A stretch of 29,274 nt of DNA from Streptomyces sp. NRRL S-350 (lineage in GTDB: Bacteria; Actinomycetota; Actinomycetes; Streptomycetales; Streptomycetaceae): contig NZ_JOHO01000068.1 in NCBI RefSeq assembly GCF_000719705.1, positions 1-29,274 on the forward strand, given 5' to 3'. The position numbers and the translations under genes were made by a program. This document shows positions 8,584 through 15,616 of the stretch, piece after piece (within the stretch, counting starts at the first letter, position 1; each line of letters starts with the position of its first letter). The notes beneath the pieces were generated by a model. The model saw nothing but the letters and a program-made list of their open reading frames with translations, made no database searches and had not been told where the DNA came from.

Positions 8584-8928
8584 TCAGTCGCCCTGCCGGG
8601 ACGCCCAGTCGCCCACCCCCCTCCGCGGCCACGGCGAGACCGGGGCCCGGCGGCCCGTCGGCGGCCCGGGACAGGGCAGCACGTACACGGCGCCGGCGTC
8701 GAGGACGCAGTAGGCCGACCAGTCCACGGACCACACCGAACCGGGCTCGACCAGGGTGACTGCCCAGAGCAGGACGTCGTCCTCGCCCAGCAGGCGTTCC
8801 ACGGCCGAGCGGCGGAGCAGGAGCCACCGCAGCACGACCGCCGGCCCGGCCGGGCGAGCGGGGGCGTCGGCCTGCAGGCCGCGGGCCGTCCAGAGTCCGT
8901 CGCCGACCTCCGACCGGGCCCCGGTCAG
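8584..8928 (-). CDS. small hypothetical protein coupled to the DUF1330 gene
   Basis: About 114 aa, not recognised. G/C-rich third positions and a sensible amino-acid composition (an Arg-rich helix RWLLLRRSAVERLL, then beta-like LLWAVTLVEPGSVWSVDWSAYCVL) extend without a stop to 8928. No ATG, GTG or TTG occurs there before GTG at 8835, which lacks a ribosome site. The only codon that explains the full coding stretch is a CTG at 8928 overlapping the upstream stop (CTGA). I mark the longer version, but the minimal protein would be 83 aa from 8835. Translational coupling would explain the poor start. No domain is recognised. Confidence 0.4.
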   Translation of the reverse strand: MTGARSEVGDGLWTARGLQADAPARPAGPAVVLRWLLLRRSAVERLLGEDDVLLWAVTLVEPGSVWSVDWSAYCVLDAGAVYVLPCPGPPTGRRAPVSPWPRRGVGDWASRQGD

Positions 8929-9218
8929 TCGATGCCTTCGATGATGCGGAAGTCGCGCTCGACGGCGTCGGAGAGGACGGCCAGCGCCTCCTGGTAGGCC
9001 GCACTTTCGCGGGCCGCGACGGCCTGCTCGAAGCTGTCGAACTCGATCAGGACGGTGCGTTCGGCGATTCCGGCCTCGTGCGCCATGACCCGACCGTCGC
9101 GGGCGAGGACCCGTCCGCCGCCGGCCTTGACGGCCGGACCGGCCAGCTTGTTGTAGGCAGCCAGCTTCTCGGGGTCTGAAATGGTGCGGTAGACGCTGAC
9201 CCAGTAGCCCTTGGGCAT
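8925..9218 (-). CDS. DUF1330 family protein
   Basis: 97-aa cytoplasmic protein of the DUF1330 family, which adopts a dimeric alpha/beta ferredoxin-like barrel. It shows the typical features: YWVSVYRTISDPEKLAAYNKLAGPAVKAGGG at residues 5-35, then the internal strand ERTVLIEFDSFEQAVAAR and the C-terminal ERDFRIIEG. The ATG at 9218 has an excellent GGAGG site about 7 nt upstream. The biochemical role of the family is not established. The gene is 34 bp downstream of the MFS gene on the same strand, so it may belong to the MarR-MFS operon. Confidence 0.88.
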   Translation of the reverse strand: MPKGYWVSVYRTISDPEKLAAYNKLAGPAVKAGGGRVLARDGRVMAHEAGIAERTVLIEFDSFEQAVAARESAAYQEALAVLSDAVERDFRIIEGID

Positions 9219-9252
9219 GGGAACCTCCGGTGTTGGGATGGGTGGATCCGAC

Positions 9253-10686
9253 TCACGGGTTGGTCTCGGACGGGCGTCGGCGGGCGAGAGTGAGGCTTGT
9301 CAGCGTCGTGATCGCCATGGCGCCGATGCCGACCAGCGCCGCGGTGGTGTAGGCGCTGTCGTCGGGGAAGAGGTGGCCGGGGCCGGTGCCCGCGGCGAGG
9401 ATCAGGCCGCCGAGGGCGCTGCCGAGGGAGTACCCGACACTGCGGACGACGTAGTTGAAGCTCATGGCGCTCGACGTCTCGCTCCTGGGGGTGACGGCCA
9501 GGATGACGCCGGGCATCGCGGCCGAGAAGCCGCCGACGCCGAGGCCGAGCACGCCCATCGCCGCGAACAGTTCGGCCAGGTCCGACCGGGCCGCCGCGAA
9601 CAGGGCGAACCCGCCACCGACCACGACGGCGCTGCCGGCCAGCAGCAGGGGGTCGGCGATCCGGGTCCGGACCCGCGGCGTGAGCTTGCCTGCGCCGAAC
9701 CCCAGCACCGAGAACGGGATGAGGACCAGCCCCGCGACGAAGGTCGTCAGCCCGAAGCCGTAGCCGGCGCCGTGCGGCGTCTGCGCGTACCGGGTGATGA
9801 GCGTGAGCAGGAGGTACATGCCGATCCCGCCGACGAACATGGCGAGGTTCGCCCCGGCGACCGCCGGGTGCCGCACCGCCCGCACATCGACCAGGGGCGT
9901 CCTGCTGCGCAGCTCGATGACGGCCCAGACGCCGAGCAGCACCACCGCGACGACGGCGAGGCCCGCCGCCACGGCGAGGTGCCCGCTCCACAGGTTCCGT
10001 TCGCCGGCGAGGAACAGCACCAGGAGCAGCGCAGCGGCCAGGACGACGGCGCCTGCCACGTCCACGTGGGCGGAGCGGCCTTCGGGGGCTTCGGGCACGG
10101 AGCGCCACGCGGTCAGGAGGGCGGCGGCGGTGACGGCCAGGCCGAGGCCGTAGGCGGCCCGTACCCCGCCGAGCTCGGCGAGCAGTGCGGCCAGCGGGTA
10201 GCCGACGCCGGCCCCGATGATCGAGACCACCGAGATCAGGGCGATCACGGCCGCGCTGCGCTCCTCGGGGAGGTGGTCCCGGGCGACGCCCATCATCAGC
10301 GCCGTCAGCGCGAGCCCGACGCCCTGGGCCGCCCTGCCGGCCAGCAGCCAGCCGAACGGCAGCGGCAGCACGGTGAGCACGCCGCCGAGGACGACGACCG
10401 CCAGTGTGGCGAGGATGGCGGCCCGCCGGTGCCGGCCGGCGCCGAGCCGGCCCAGGACCGGCGTGGCGACGGCGCCGCTGAGCAGTGCGACGGTCAGCGT
10501 CCACTGGGCGCTGCCGAGCGAGACGTGGAACGAGGTCGCCACGCTGGTGATGAGCGGCGTTCCGAGGCTGCCGACCGCCGCCACGACCAGGGCGATGAAC
10601 ATCAGGGCGGGGACCAGCAGCGGCCCCTCGGAGCGCGTCGCCGGGGACGCCTTCACCGCGCCCCCGTCGACTGGCTGCCCGGTCAC
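9253..10686 (-). CDS. MFS transporter, DHA2-like drug exporter
   Basis: 477-aa polytopic membrane protein with about 14 hydrophobic helices. N-terminal MFS features are clear: SFHVSLGSAQWTLTVALLSG, followed by the A-loop LGRLGAGRHRRAAIL. The linker SVPEAPEGRSAHVDVAGAVVL between the two halves is typical of 14-helix drug:H+ antiporters. The start is GTG at 10686, which overlaps the MarR stop as GTGA; an upstream in-frame extension to 11169 runs through the MarR gene and is spurious. Coupling with MarR suggests MarR-controlled efflux of a toxic aromatic or antibiotic. Substrate unknown. Confidence 0.9.
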   Translation of the reverse strand: MTGQPVDGGAVKASPATRSEGPLLVPALMFIALVVAAVGSLGTPLITSVATSFHVSLGSAQWTLTVALLSGAVATPVLGRLGAGRHRRAAILATLAVVVLGGVLTVLPLPFGWLLAGRAAQGVGLALTALMMGVARDHLPEERSAAVIALISVVSIIGAGVGYPLAALLAELGGVRAAYGLGLAVTAAALLTAWRSVPEAPEGRSAHVDVAGAVVLAAALLLVLFLAGERNLWSGHLAVAAGLAVVAVVLLGVWAVIELRSRTPLVDVRAVRHPAVAGANLAMFVGGIGMYLLLTLITRYAQTPHGAGYGFGLTTFVAGLVLIPFSVLGFGAGKLTPRVRTRIADPLLLAGSAVVVGGGFALFAAARSDLAELFAAMGVLGLGVGGFSAAMPGVILAVTPRSETSSAMSFNYVVRSVGYSLGSALGGLILAAGTGPGHLFPDDSAYTTAALVGIGAMAITTLTSLTLARRRPSETNP

Positions 10687-11141
10687 CGCTTCGGCCCTTC
10701 GCGGTCCTGGCTTTCGAGCTCTGCCAGGTGCTTCAGCGCGGGAAGGGCCGCCACCAGCGCCTCGACCTCGTCGGCGGTGAGCTCGCTGATCAACTGCTCG
10801 AACGCGTGGACGCCCGCCTGGCGACGCGTCCGGACATAGGAGGCGCCGGCCTCGGTCAGGCACACCAGCGTGACCCGCTTGTCGGACGCGTCGCCCCGCC
10901 GCTCGACCAGGCCGGACTCCTCCATCACCCGGACCAGGGCGGTCATCGCGGGCTGGGTGACGCCCTCGACCGCGGCCAGATCGGTGATGCGCCGTGGTCC
11001 GGTCCGGTCCAGGGTGGCCAGGGTGGCGGCGGATGTCAGGCTCAGGTCCCGGGGCAGGCGTCTCGCGGCCCTGGTGGCCAGGCCGTAGAGGGCTGCCCCG
11101 ATGGCGGCGGACGCCCCGGGGGCGGTGTCTTGACGACTCAT
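10683..11141 (-). CDS. MarR-family transcriptional regulator
   Basis: 152-aa winged-helix regulator. The recognition region reads RRITDLAAVEGVTQPAMTALVRVMEESGLVERR (about residues 54-86), followed by the wing GDASDKRVTLVCLTEAG and a C-terminal dimerisation helix. It is the first gene of a MarR-MFS pair and probably represses it. There is no Shine-Dalgarno sequence before the ATG at 11141; instead a TATGCT -10-like box ends exactly 6 nt before the ATG, which fits a leaderless transcript. An AT-rich stretch with partial dyad symmetry (11161-11184) lies just upstream and could be its own operator. Confidence 0.9.
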   Translation of the reverse strand: MSRQDTAPGASAAIGAALYGLATRAARRLPRDLSLTSAATLATLDRTGPRRITDLAAVEGVTQPAMTALVRVMEESGLVERRGDASDKRVTLVCLTEAGASYVRTRRQAGVHAFEQLISELTADEVEALVAALPALKHLAELESQDREGPKR

Positions 11142-11147
11142 GCGCGA

Positions 11148-11183
11148 AGCATAGCAGTTTTATATTCATAGCTTATGTAAATA
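11148..11183 (-). promoter_or_regulatory. MarR promoter/operator region, AT-rich with dyad symmetry
   Basis: The minus strand carries TATGCT (11153-11148), 6 nt from the ATG, a plausible -10 for a leaderless mRNA. Just upstream is CATA-GCT-TATG (11167-11177) inside an AT-rich island that stands out in this GC-rich window. The -35 element is not obvious. Confidence 0.5.
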
Positions 11184-11310
11184 GTTGACTGGTGCGGGCG
11201 GCCCCGACCGCTCCTGTCCGACTTCCGCGACCGGCTCACCGAGGGCAGCCGTGCGGGGCGGGGTGCTGCCCGGCTGTGGTAGCAAGGCAGGCATGAGGGA
11301 GGCGAAGGGG

Positions 11311-12009
11311 ATGAAGGAGCGCGGGGAGCCGGGGGAGCCGGGGGAGCGCGGAGAGTCGGGGGAGCGGGGCGGGGTGCGGGGGGCGTATCACCACGGGGCG
11401 CTGCCGGAGGCGCTGGTGGCGGCGGCGTTCGAGGTGCTGGACGAGCAGGGGCAGGAGAAGGTGAGCGTCCGGGAGGTGGCGCGGCGGGCGGGGGTCTCGG
11501 CGGGGGCGCCGTTCCGGCACTTCGCGGACCGCCAGGCGTTGTTGACCGCGTTGGCGGACCGGGTGCTGGCGGACTTCGTGCGGTGGCAGGAGGCGCAGGT
11601 GGCGGCTGCCGAGGCGGACGGCCGGGCCGGGGATCGAGCCGGGGCCGGGCCCGGCAGCGGGTCGGTGATGCGGGCGGTCGGGCTGGGGTTCGTCCGGTAC
11701 GCGGTGCGCCATCCGCGGCGGTTCGAGCTGGTGCGGTCGAGGGTGTTCACCGCGGTGCGGGAGCCGGCGCTGCGGGAGCAACTGGACGGGATCGACCGGG
11801 CGTTGGCGGACGTGATCGCTGCGGACCAGGAGGCCGGCCGGCTTCGCCCGGGGGATCCGGCGCTGGTCGGCCTGGCCGGGCAGGCGCTGGTGTACGGGCT
11901 GGCGCAGATGATCGTGGACGGCTACCTGCCCGCTGGGAGGGCGGAGGAGCTGGCCGCGCAGGTGTTGGACACCTTCGGGCAGGGGATCGCCAACCGGCCT
12001 GTGCCGTAG
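11311..12009 (+). CDS. TetR/AcrR-family regulator
   Basis: 232-aa repressor. An N-terminal low-complexity tail (GEPGEPGERGESGERGG, encoded by 9-bp repeats) precedes the helix-turn-helix at about residues 33-78, with VSVREVARRAGVSAGAPFRH as its core. The C-terminal ligand/dimer domain carries FVRYAVRHPRRFELVRSRVF, typical of the WHG-type TetR C-terminal domain. The ATG at 11311 is chosen because GGAGG lies about 8 nt upstream; ATG 11293 is an alternative. The next gene (DUF4188) has a promoter overlapped by a perfect palindrome 46 bp beyond this gene's stop, so it is the likely target. Confidence 0.85.
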   Translation: MKERGEPGEPGERGESGERGGVRGAYHHGALPEALVAAAFEVLDEQGQEKVSVREVARRAGVSAGAPFRHFADRQALLTALADRVLADFVRWQEAQVAAAEADGRAGDRAGAGPGSGSVMRAVGLGFVRYAVRHPRRFELVRSRVFTAVREPALREQLDGIDRALADVIAADQEAGRLRPGDPALVGLAGQALVYGLAQMIVDGYLPAGRAEELAAQVLDTFGQGIANRPVP

Positions 12010-12032
12010 CCGAATTGTGGTTGCGGCGAGCC

Positions 12033-12073
12033 TTGACCGGGGTGTCGGGCGCTGATGTAATCACCGATTACAT
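12033..12073 (+). promoter_or_regulatory. promoter overlapped by a perfect palindromic operator, upstream of the DUF4188 gene
   Basis: TTGACC (12033-12038), 17-bp spacer, then TGTAAT (12056-12061), a good sigma-70-type promoter. The -10 box lies inside ATGTAATC-ACC-GATTACAT (12055-12073), a perfect inverted repeat with 8-bp arms. A repressor bound here would cover the -10 box. The TetR encoded just upstream is the natural candidate. Confidence 0.8.
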
Positions 12074-12115
12074 GGGGTGCGGTTGCGATGGCAGCCGAGG
12101 GTGCGGGAGGCCGGG

Positions 12116-12670
12116 ATGCCCACGGGAGACACGTTCGTCCGCTCGATGTTCGCCAAACCGCTGCGCGGCTACACCACCGCCGCCGCCACCGGCGACACCG
12201 TGGTGCTGCTGATCGGCATGCGGATCAACCGGTTCTGGGCCGTGCACCACTGGGGTCCGGTGATGTTCGCGATGTTCCGGATGCTGTACGAGCTGCGCCG
12301 CAGCCCCCGACGCGGCCTCCTCGGCCGCATCCTGCTCACCGCCTCGCCGCGCACCTACTACGTCGTCCAGTACTGGGAGTCGAAGGAGAAGCTGTACGGC
12401 TACGCGAGCGCGCCCGACGGCTTCCACCACACCGTGTGGGGCTTCGCCAACCGCAAGCTGCGGGAGGGCAAGGCCCGTGGGCACGTCGGGCTCTGGCACG
12501 AGACGTACGTCGTGCCGGAGGGCGGGTACGAGTCGATCTACTTCGACATGCCGCCGTTCGGCCTGGCCGGTGCCACCGGCGCGCTCCCGGTGGAGGCGCG
12601 CGGACGGCGGGCGGCGCAGCGGCTGGCCTACCGGTCGGGCGCGGGGGAGGCCGACGGGACGGGCTCGTAG
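12116..12670 (+). CDS. DUF4188 domain-containing protein
   Basis: 184-aa protein of the DUF4188 family. The N-terminal part shows VVLLIGMRINRFWAVHHWGPVMFAMFRMLYEL and the centre shows YYVVQYWESKEKLYGYA, with a C-terminal GLWHETYVVPEGGYESIYFDMPPFGL; these are hallmarks of the family, which is distantly related to dimeric alpha/beta-barrel monooxygenase-like proteins. The ATG at 12116 has GGAGG 7 nt upstream. Function is unknown, though members often sit beside a TetR regulator and may be involved in detoxification. Expression is predicted to be repressed through the 12055-12073 palindrome. Confidence 0.88.
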   Translation: MPTGDTFVRSMFAKPLRGYTTAAATGDTVVLLIGMRINRFWAVHHWGPVMFAMFRMLYELRRSPRRGLLGRILLTASPRTYYVVQYWESKEKLYGYASAPDGFHHTVWGFANRKLREGKARGHVGLWHETYVVPEGGYESIYFDMPPFGLAGATGALPVEARGRRAAQRLAYRSGAGEADGTGS

Positions 12671-12705
12671 GCGGCCGGGGGTCGGTGGCCGGTGGCCGGT
12701 GAGAG

Positions 12706-12758
12706 CTGGCCGCAGGCCAGGGGGCCGGGGGTCCGTGAGAGCTGGCAGGTGGCCTGCC
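12706..12758. terminator. two consecutive hairpins after the DUF4188 gene
   Basis: CTGGCC-GCA-GGCCAG (12706-12720) and GGCAGG-TGG-CCTGCC (12744-12758) are 6-bp perfect stems with 3-nt loops, and both follow a repeated GTGAGAGCTGGC motif. They may terminate the DUF4188 transcript. The rest of 12671-12861 holds no gene. Confidence 0.5.
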
Positions 12759-12861
12759 GTTCGCTGCCGATGACGGCTACCCGGCGGGCCGCCGCCTGAG
12801 TGCCGGTGCTCAGGGAGTGTCGTGAGTTGTCCGGCTCACGGTGGCGTGAGAGCGTCGGGGG

Positions 12862-13566
12862 ATGGTGGATCAGGGCAGCGCGCGGGCGGGGCAGCAGGCG
12901 CGGTCGGAGTCGGTGGGGCGCGGGGCGGGGTCGGGGCGCGGCACGCGGGTGGTGCACGAAGTGCCGTACCACGCGCAGTGGGAGTCCGCGGAGCTCGTGC
13001 GGGAGATCGTCGACGGGCGGTTGGACGCCGCCGCGGACCCGCGCTGGGGGCAGTCCGGGGCGGCCACCCCCGAGGACTACGCGTGGTGGTCCTGGCGGCT
13101 GTGCGGGGTGGCCTGTCTGCGGATGGCGCTGGAGCACTGGTGGGGTGTGACCCCGACGGCGATGGCGCTCGCGGGTGAGTGCGTGACCGCCGGTGCGTAC
13201 GTGCGGGACGGCGACAGTCTGCGCGGGCTGATCCACGTGCCGTTCGCCGCGTACGTCCGGCAGCGGTGGGGACTTGCCGCCCAGGCGCGGGAGTTGACGC
13301 CCGAGGAGGTCGCGTCCGAGGTCGCGGGCGGACGGCTGGTGATGGTGTCGGTGCACCCGTCCATCCGGGAGCCGGAGGGGCCGGAGCCGGTGCGGCGCGG
13401 CGGGCACCTGGTGCTGGCGGTGGGCGCCACGGACACGGCGCTGCTGATCCACAACCCGTCCGGTTTCCCGGGGGAGTCGCAGGCCTTCGCGCGCGTGCCG
13501 TGGCGGTCGTTCGGGCAGTTCTTCGCCGGGCGGGGGATCGTGCTCGGCCCGCCCGGGAGCCGGTAG
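12862..13566 (+). CDS. C39-like cysteine peptidase family protein
   Basis: 234-aa protein with the papain-like C39 fold signature. The nucleophile motif is RLCGVACLRMAL (Cys81 in CGVAC), the His is in GGHLVLAVG (His182), and the third residue is in IHNPSG (Asn198). An Arg/Gly-rich disordered N-terminus (about 1-28) precedes the conserved HEVPYHAQWES. No signal peptide or ABC-transporter domain is attached, so this is not a bacteriocin-processing exporter. A free-standing cytoplasmic peptidase or a catalytically altered relative is likely. The ATG at 12862 is used; GTG starts closer to VHEVPY are possible. Substrate unknown. A strong terminator follows. Confidence 0.8.
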   Translation: MVDQGSARAGQQARSESVGRGAGSGRGTRVVHEVPYHAQWESAELVREIVDGRLDAAADPRWGQSGAATPEDYAWWSWRLCGVACLRMALEHWWGVTPTAMALAGECVTAGAYVRDGDSLRGLIHVPFAAYVRQRWGLAAQARELTPEEVASEVAGGRLVMVSVHPSIREPEGPEPVRRGGHLVLAVGATDTALLIHNPSGFPGESQAFARVPWRSFGQFFAGRGIVLGPPGSR

Positions 13567-13582
13567 CGGCCGTCGGACCGTC

Positions 13583-13601
13583 CCGCCGCCTGGGGCGGCG
13601 G
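13583..13601. terminator. hairpin terminator after the C39-like gene
   Basis: CCGCCGCC-TGG-GGCGGCGG, 8-bp perfect stem with a 3-nt loop, 17 bp after the stop. It lies between converging genes and could act in both directions. Confidence 0.65.
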
Positions 13602-13606
13602 TCGCG

Positions 13607-13684
13607 GATCACCGGTTGCGCGGCGCGGCGGATCACCGGTTACGCGGCATCACCGGTCGCGCGGCGGATCACCGGTTACGCGGC
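13607..13684. repeat. imperfect direct repeat array (GATCACCGGTTACGCGGC)
   Basis: Four copies of a roughly 18-bp unit at 13607-13624, 13631-13648, 13649-13665 and 13667-13684, with one to three changes between copies and 0-6 bp of spacing. A fifth fragment (GTCACCGG, from 13691) contains the stop codon of the SCO6745-family gene. Each unit contains the palindrome ACCGGT. The array is intergenic between convergent genes. Confidence 0.8.
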
Positions 13685-13691
13685 GTGGCGG

Positions 13692-14543
13692 TCACCGGCC
13701 GTCCGGCAGTCCCATCGGGTTGATCGGGATCTCGGCGCGACACAGCGCCGAGATCGGCTTCAAAGCAGCTGCCAGCCGGTCGAGTTCGGTGCGCGGATGG
13801 TCCTCCCAGATCCGGGCGGCGGCCAGGTCGGTGGCGGCCTCCAGGGACTGGTGGCGGATCCGGCCGAGTTCGGTGACCGTGCCCCGGTCGGTCAGCCAGC
13901 CGCGCTCGACCAGGCGTTCGGCGGCCGCCTCCCACTCGTCGTCCGTCCATCCGCGCAGCGGCTGCAGCACCTCGCGCCGCATGTCCATCGCGCAGCGGAG
14001 CACCACAGCCTCGCAGCCGTCCAGTCCGGCCGCCACCAGCGCGGCCACGTGGCCGTCGCCGCGGTGCTCGCGCATCACGGTGGCGGCCTGCCAGAGCCGC
14101 TCGTACAGGCCGGTCGGCCGGGGGAGCGCGGCGTTCGCGGCGGCCAGCACCCGGCCGACGCAGTCCAGCCGCGCCGCGGCCTGTTCCAGCGTCTGCGCGA
14201 CCAGTTCGACCTGCTCCGGGTCGACGTGCTCCAGCAGCCGGCCCAGTGTCGCCGCCGAGCCCTTGAGCCGGGCGGCCAGTGCCTCCTCGGGACTCGCGTG
14301 CGTCCACACCTCCGGCAGCGCGCGCCCGACCATCGCCGGGGAGAAGCTGAAGAACGCGGCGGTCACCGGCGGGGCGTCCACCGCGCCGAGCGGCGCCGAG
14401 CGGCCGGCGAAGTAGCTGTGCAGGCGGCCGTGCAGCCCCGCCTCCTCGAAGGCTTCGCGCCCCTCGGGGAGGAAGTAGGTGACGGCGTGCACCGGTTCGA
14501 AGAGCCACCACAGTGCGCGGGCGGGGTGGACGAGATCGGCCAT
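13692..14543 (-). CDS. SCO6745 family protein (helical, winged-helix-like)
   Basis: 283-aa protein that fits the actinobacterial SCO6745 family: it starts MADLVHPARALWWLFEPVHAVTYFLPE, has the long alpha-helical middle SFSPAMVGRALPEVW, and ends with a putative winged-helix segment (residues about 180-240: GWTDDEWEAAAERLVERGWL). The conserved PAR and EPxH near the N-terminus are seen. The ATG at 14543 has AGGAAGG upstream; the 370-aa extension runs through the intergenic region and is rejected. The function is unknown. It is divergent from ribulose-phosphate epimerase across 281 bp. Confidence 0.82.
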   Translation of the reverse strand: MADLVHPARALWWLFEPVHAVTYFLPEGREAFEEAGLHGRLHSYFAGRSAPLGAVDAPPVTAAFFSFSPAMVGRALPEVWTHASPEEALAARLKGSAATLGRLLEHVDPEQVELVAQTLEQAAARLDCVGRVLAAANAALPRPTGLYERLWQAATVMREHRGDGHVAALVAAGLDGCEAVVLRCAMDMRREVLQPLRGWTDDEWEAAAERLVERGWLTDRGTVTELGRIRHQSLEAATDLAAARIWEDHPRTELDRLAAALKPISALCRAEIPINPMGLPDGR

Positions 14544-14776
14544 CGGGAGCCTTCCTGGGACGGGGCTCCCCGGTGGGCGGGGGAGCTCGGCTGGACGGGA
14601 CGGCCCGGGGTGGGTGCCCGGGCGGCCGTGCTCGGGCCGCTCGGGCGGGTGCGTGGGCCGCTCAAGGGCTGATGACCACGGCGGCGCCCCCGGTAATCCC
14701 CGGCCGGGTGTGATGGCGGTCACGCGGGGTCGCGGTGGGGCGGTCGGCGGCAGCACGGCGCGAGATGATGGGGCGA

Positions 14777-14797
14777 GGCGCCCGATCCCTGGGCGCC
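14777..14797 (+). promoter_or_regulatory. hairpin in the leader of the epimerase gene
   Basis: GGCGCCC-N7-GGGCGCC (7-bp perfect stem), ending 27 bp before the rpe start codon, followed by GAAGGT as the ribosome site. It might influence mRNA stability. Apart from this and a GC-rich inverted repeat near 14568-14587, I see nothing else in 14544-14824. Confidence 0.4.
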
Positions 14798-14824
14798 CCA
14801 GCACTCATGTGAAGGTAGTCGGTC

Positions 14825-15508
14825 ATGGCCCAGATCAGCCCCAGCATCCTGTCCGCGGACTTCGCCCGGCTCGCCGAGGAGGCCGAGGCCGTCCGGGGTT
14901 CCGACTGGCTGCACGTGGACGTCATGGACAACCACTTCGTGCCCAACCTGACGCTGGGCGTCCCCGTGGTCGAGTCGCTCGCCCGCGCCACCGACATCCC
15001 GCTCGACTGCCACCTGATGATCGAGGACCCGGACCGCTGGGCCCCGCAGTACGTCGAGGCCGGCGCCGGCTCGGTCACCTTCCACGTCGAGGCCGCCGCC
15101 GCGCCCGTCCGGCTCGCCCGCGAGATCCGGGCCAAGGGCGCCCGGGCGTCCATGGCGCTCAAGCCGGGCACGCCGATCGAGCCGTACGAGGACCTGCTGC
15201 CCGAGCTCGACATGGTGCTGATCATGACCGTCGAGCCCGGCTTCGGCGGCCAGGCGTTCCTGGACATCATGCTGCCCAAGATCCGCCGCACCCGGGAGCT
15301 GATCGCCAAGCACGACCTCGAACTGTGGCTCCAGGTCGACGGCGGCGTCGCGGCGAGCACCATCGAGCGCTGCGCCGAGGCGGGCGCCGACGTGTTCGTG
15401 GCCGGTTCCGCGGTGTACGGGGCCGAGGACCCGGCGGAGGCGGTCCGCAACCTGCGGGACCTCGCCGGCAAGGCGTCGGCCGACGCCTGGTGGGCCTGCG
15501 AGCACTGA
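14825..15508 (+). CDS. rpe: ribulose-phosphate 3-epimerase
   Basis: 227-aa TIM-barrel enzyme that interconverts ribulose 5-phosphate and xylulose 5-phosphate in the pentose phosphate pathway. All diagnostic regions are present: [10 protein letters not shown] at the N-terminus, [12 protein letters not shown] (His30, Asp32), DCHLM (His63), the phosphate region VEPGFGGQ and QVDGGV (Asp172, partner of Asp32 in catalysis). The length is normal. The ATG at 14825 has GAAGGT upstream. A hairpin directly after the stop (15509-15523) would end the transcript. This is a housekeeping gene and marks the non-cluster side of the window. Confidence 0.97.
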   Translation: MAQISPSILSADFARLAEEAEAVRGSDWLHVDVMDNHFVPNLTLGVPVVESLARATDIPLDCHLMIEDPDRWAPQYVEAGAGSVTFHVEAAAAPVRLAREIRAKGARASMALKPGTPIEPYEDLLPELDMVLIMTVEPGFGGQAFLDIMLPKIRRTRELIAKHDLELWLQVDGGVAASTIERCAEAGADVFVAGSAVYGAEDPAEAVRNLRDLAGKASADAWWACEH

Positions 15509-15523
15509 GTCCGCGTCGCGGAC
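15509..15523 (+). terminator. hairpin directly after the rpe stop
   Basis: GTCCGC-GTC-GCGGAC, 6-bp perfect stem touching the stop codon. A second weak inverted repeat, CGACGG/CCGTCG, occurs around 15554-15576. Confidence 0.5.
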
Positions 15524-15616
15524 GCGGGTCCGCGCCGCGATGACGGAGGATCGTCGACGGGCGGCCACGGGCCGTCGCCGGTCATCGGCCCTCTCCGTAC
15601 GGTGGTGGACCCGCAC

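Noticed and set aside
13607..13684. Possible CRISPR array
   Set aside because: Units are imperfect and spaced by only 0-6 bp, so there are no spacers; no cas genes are visible.
14544..14824. Possible riboswitch upstream of rpe or the SCO6745-family gene
   Set aside because: Only short GC hairpins are present; no conserved riboswitch core could be recognised.
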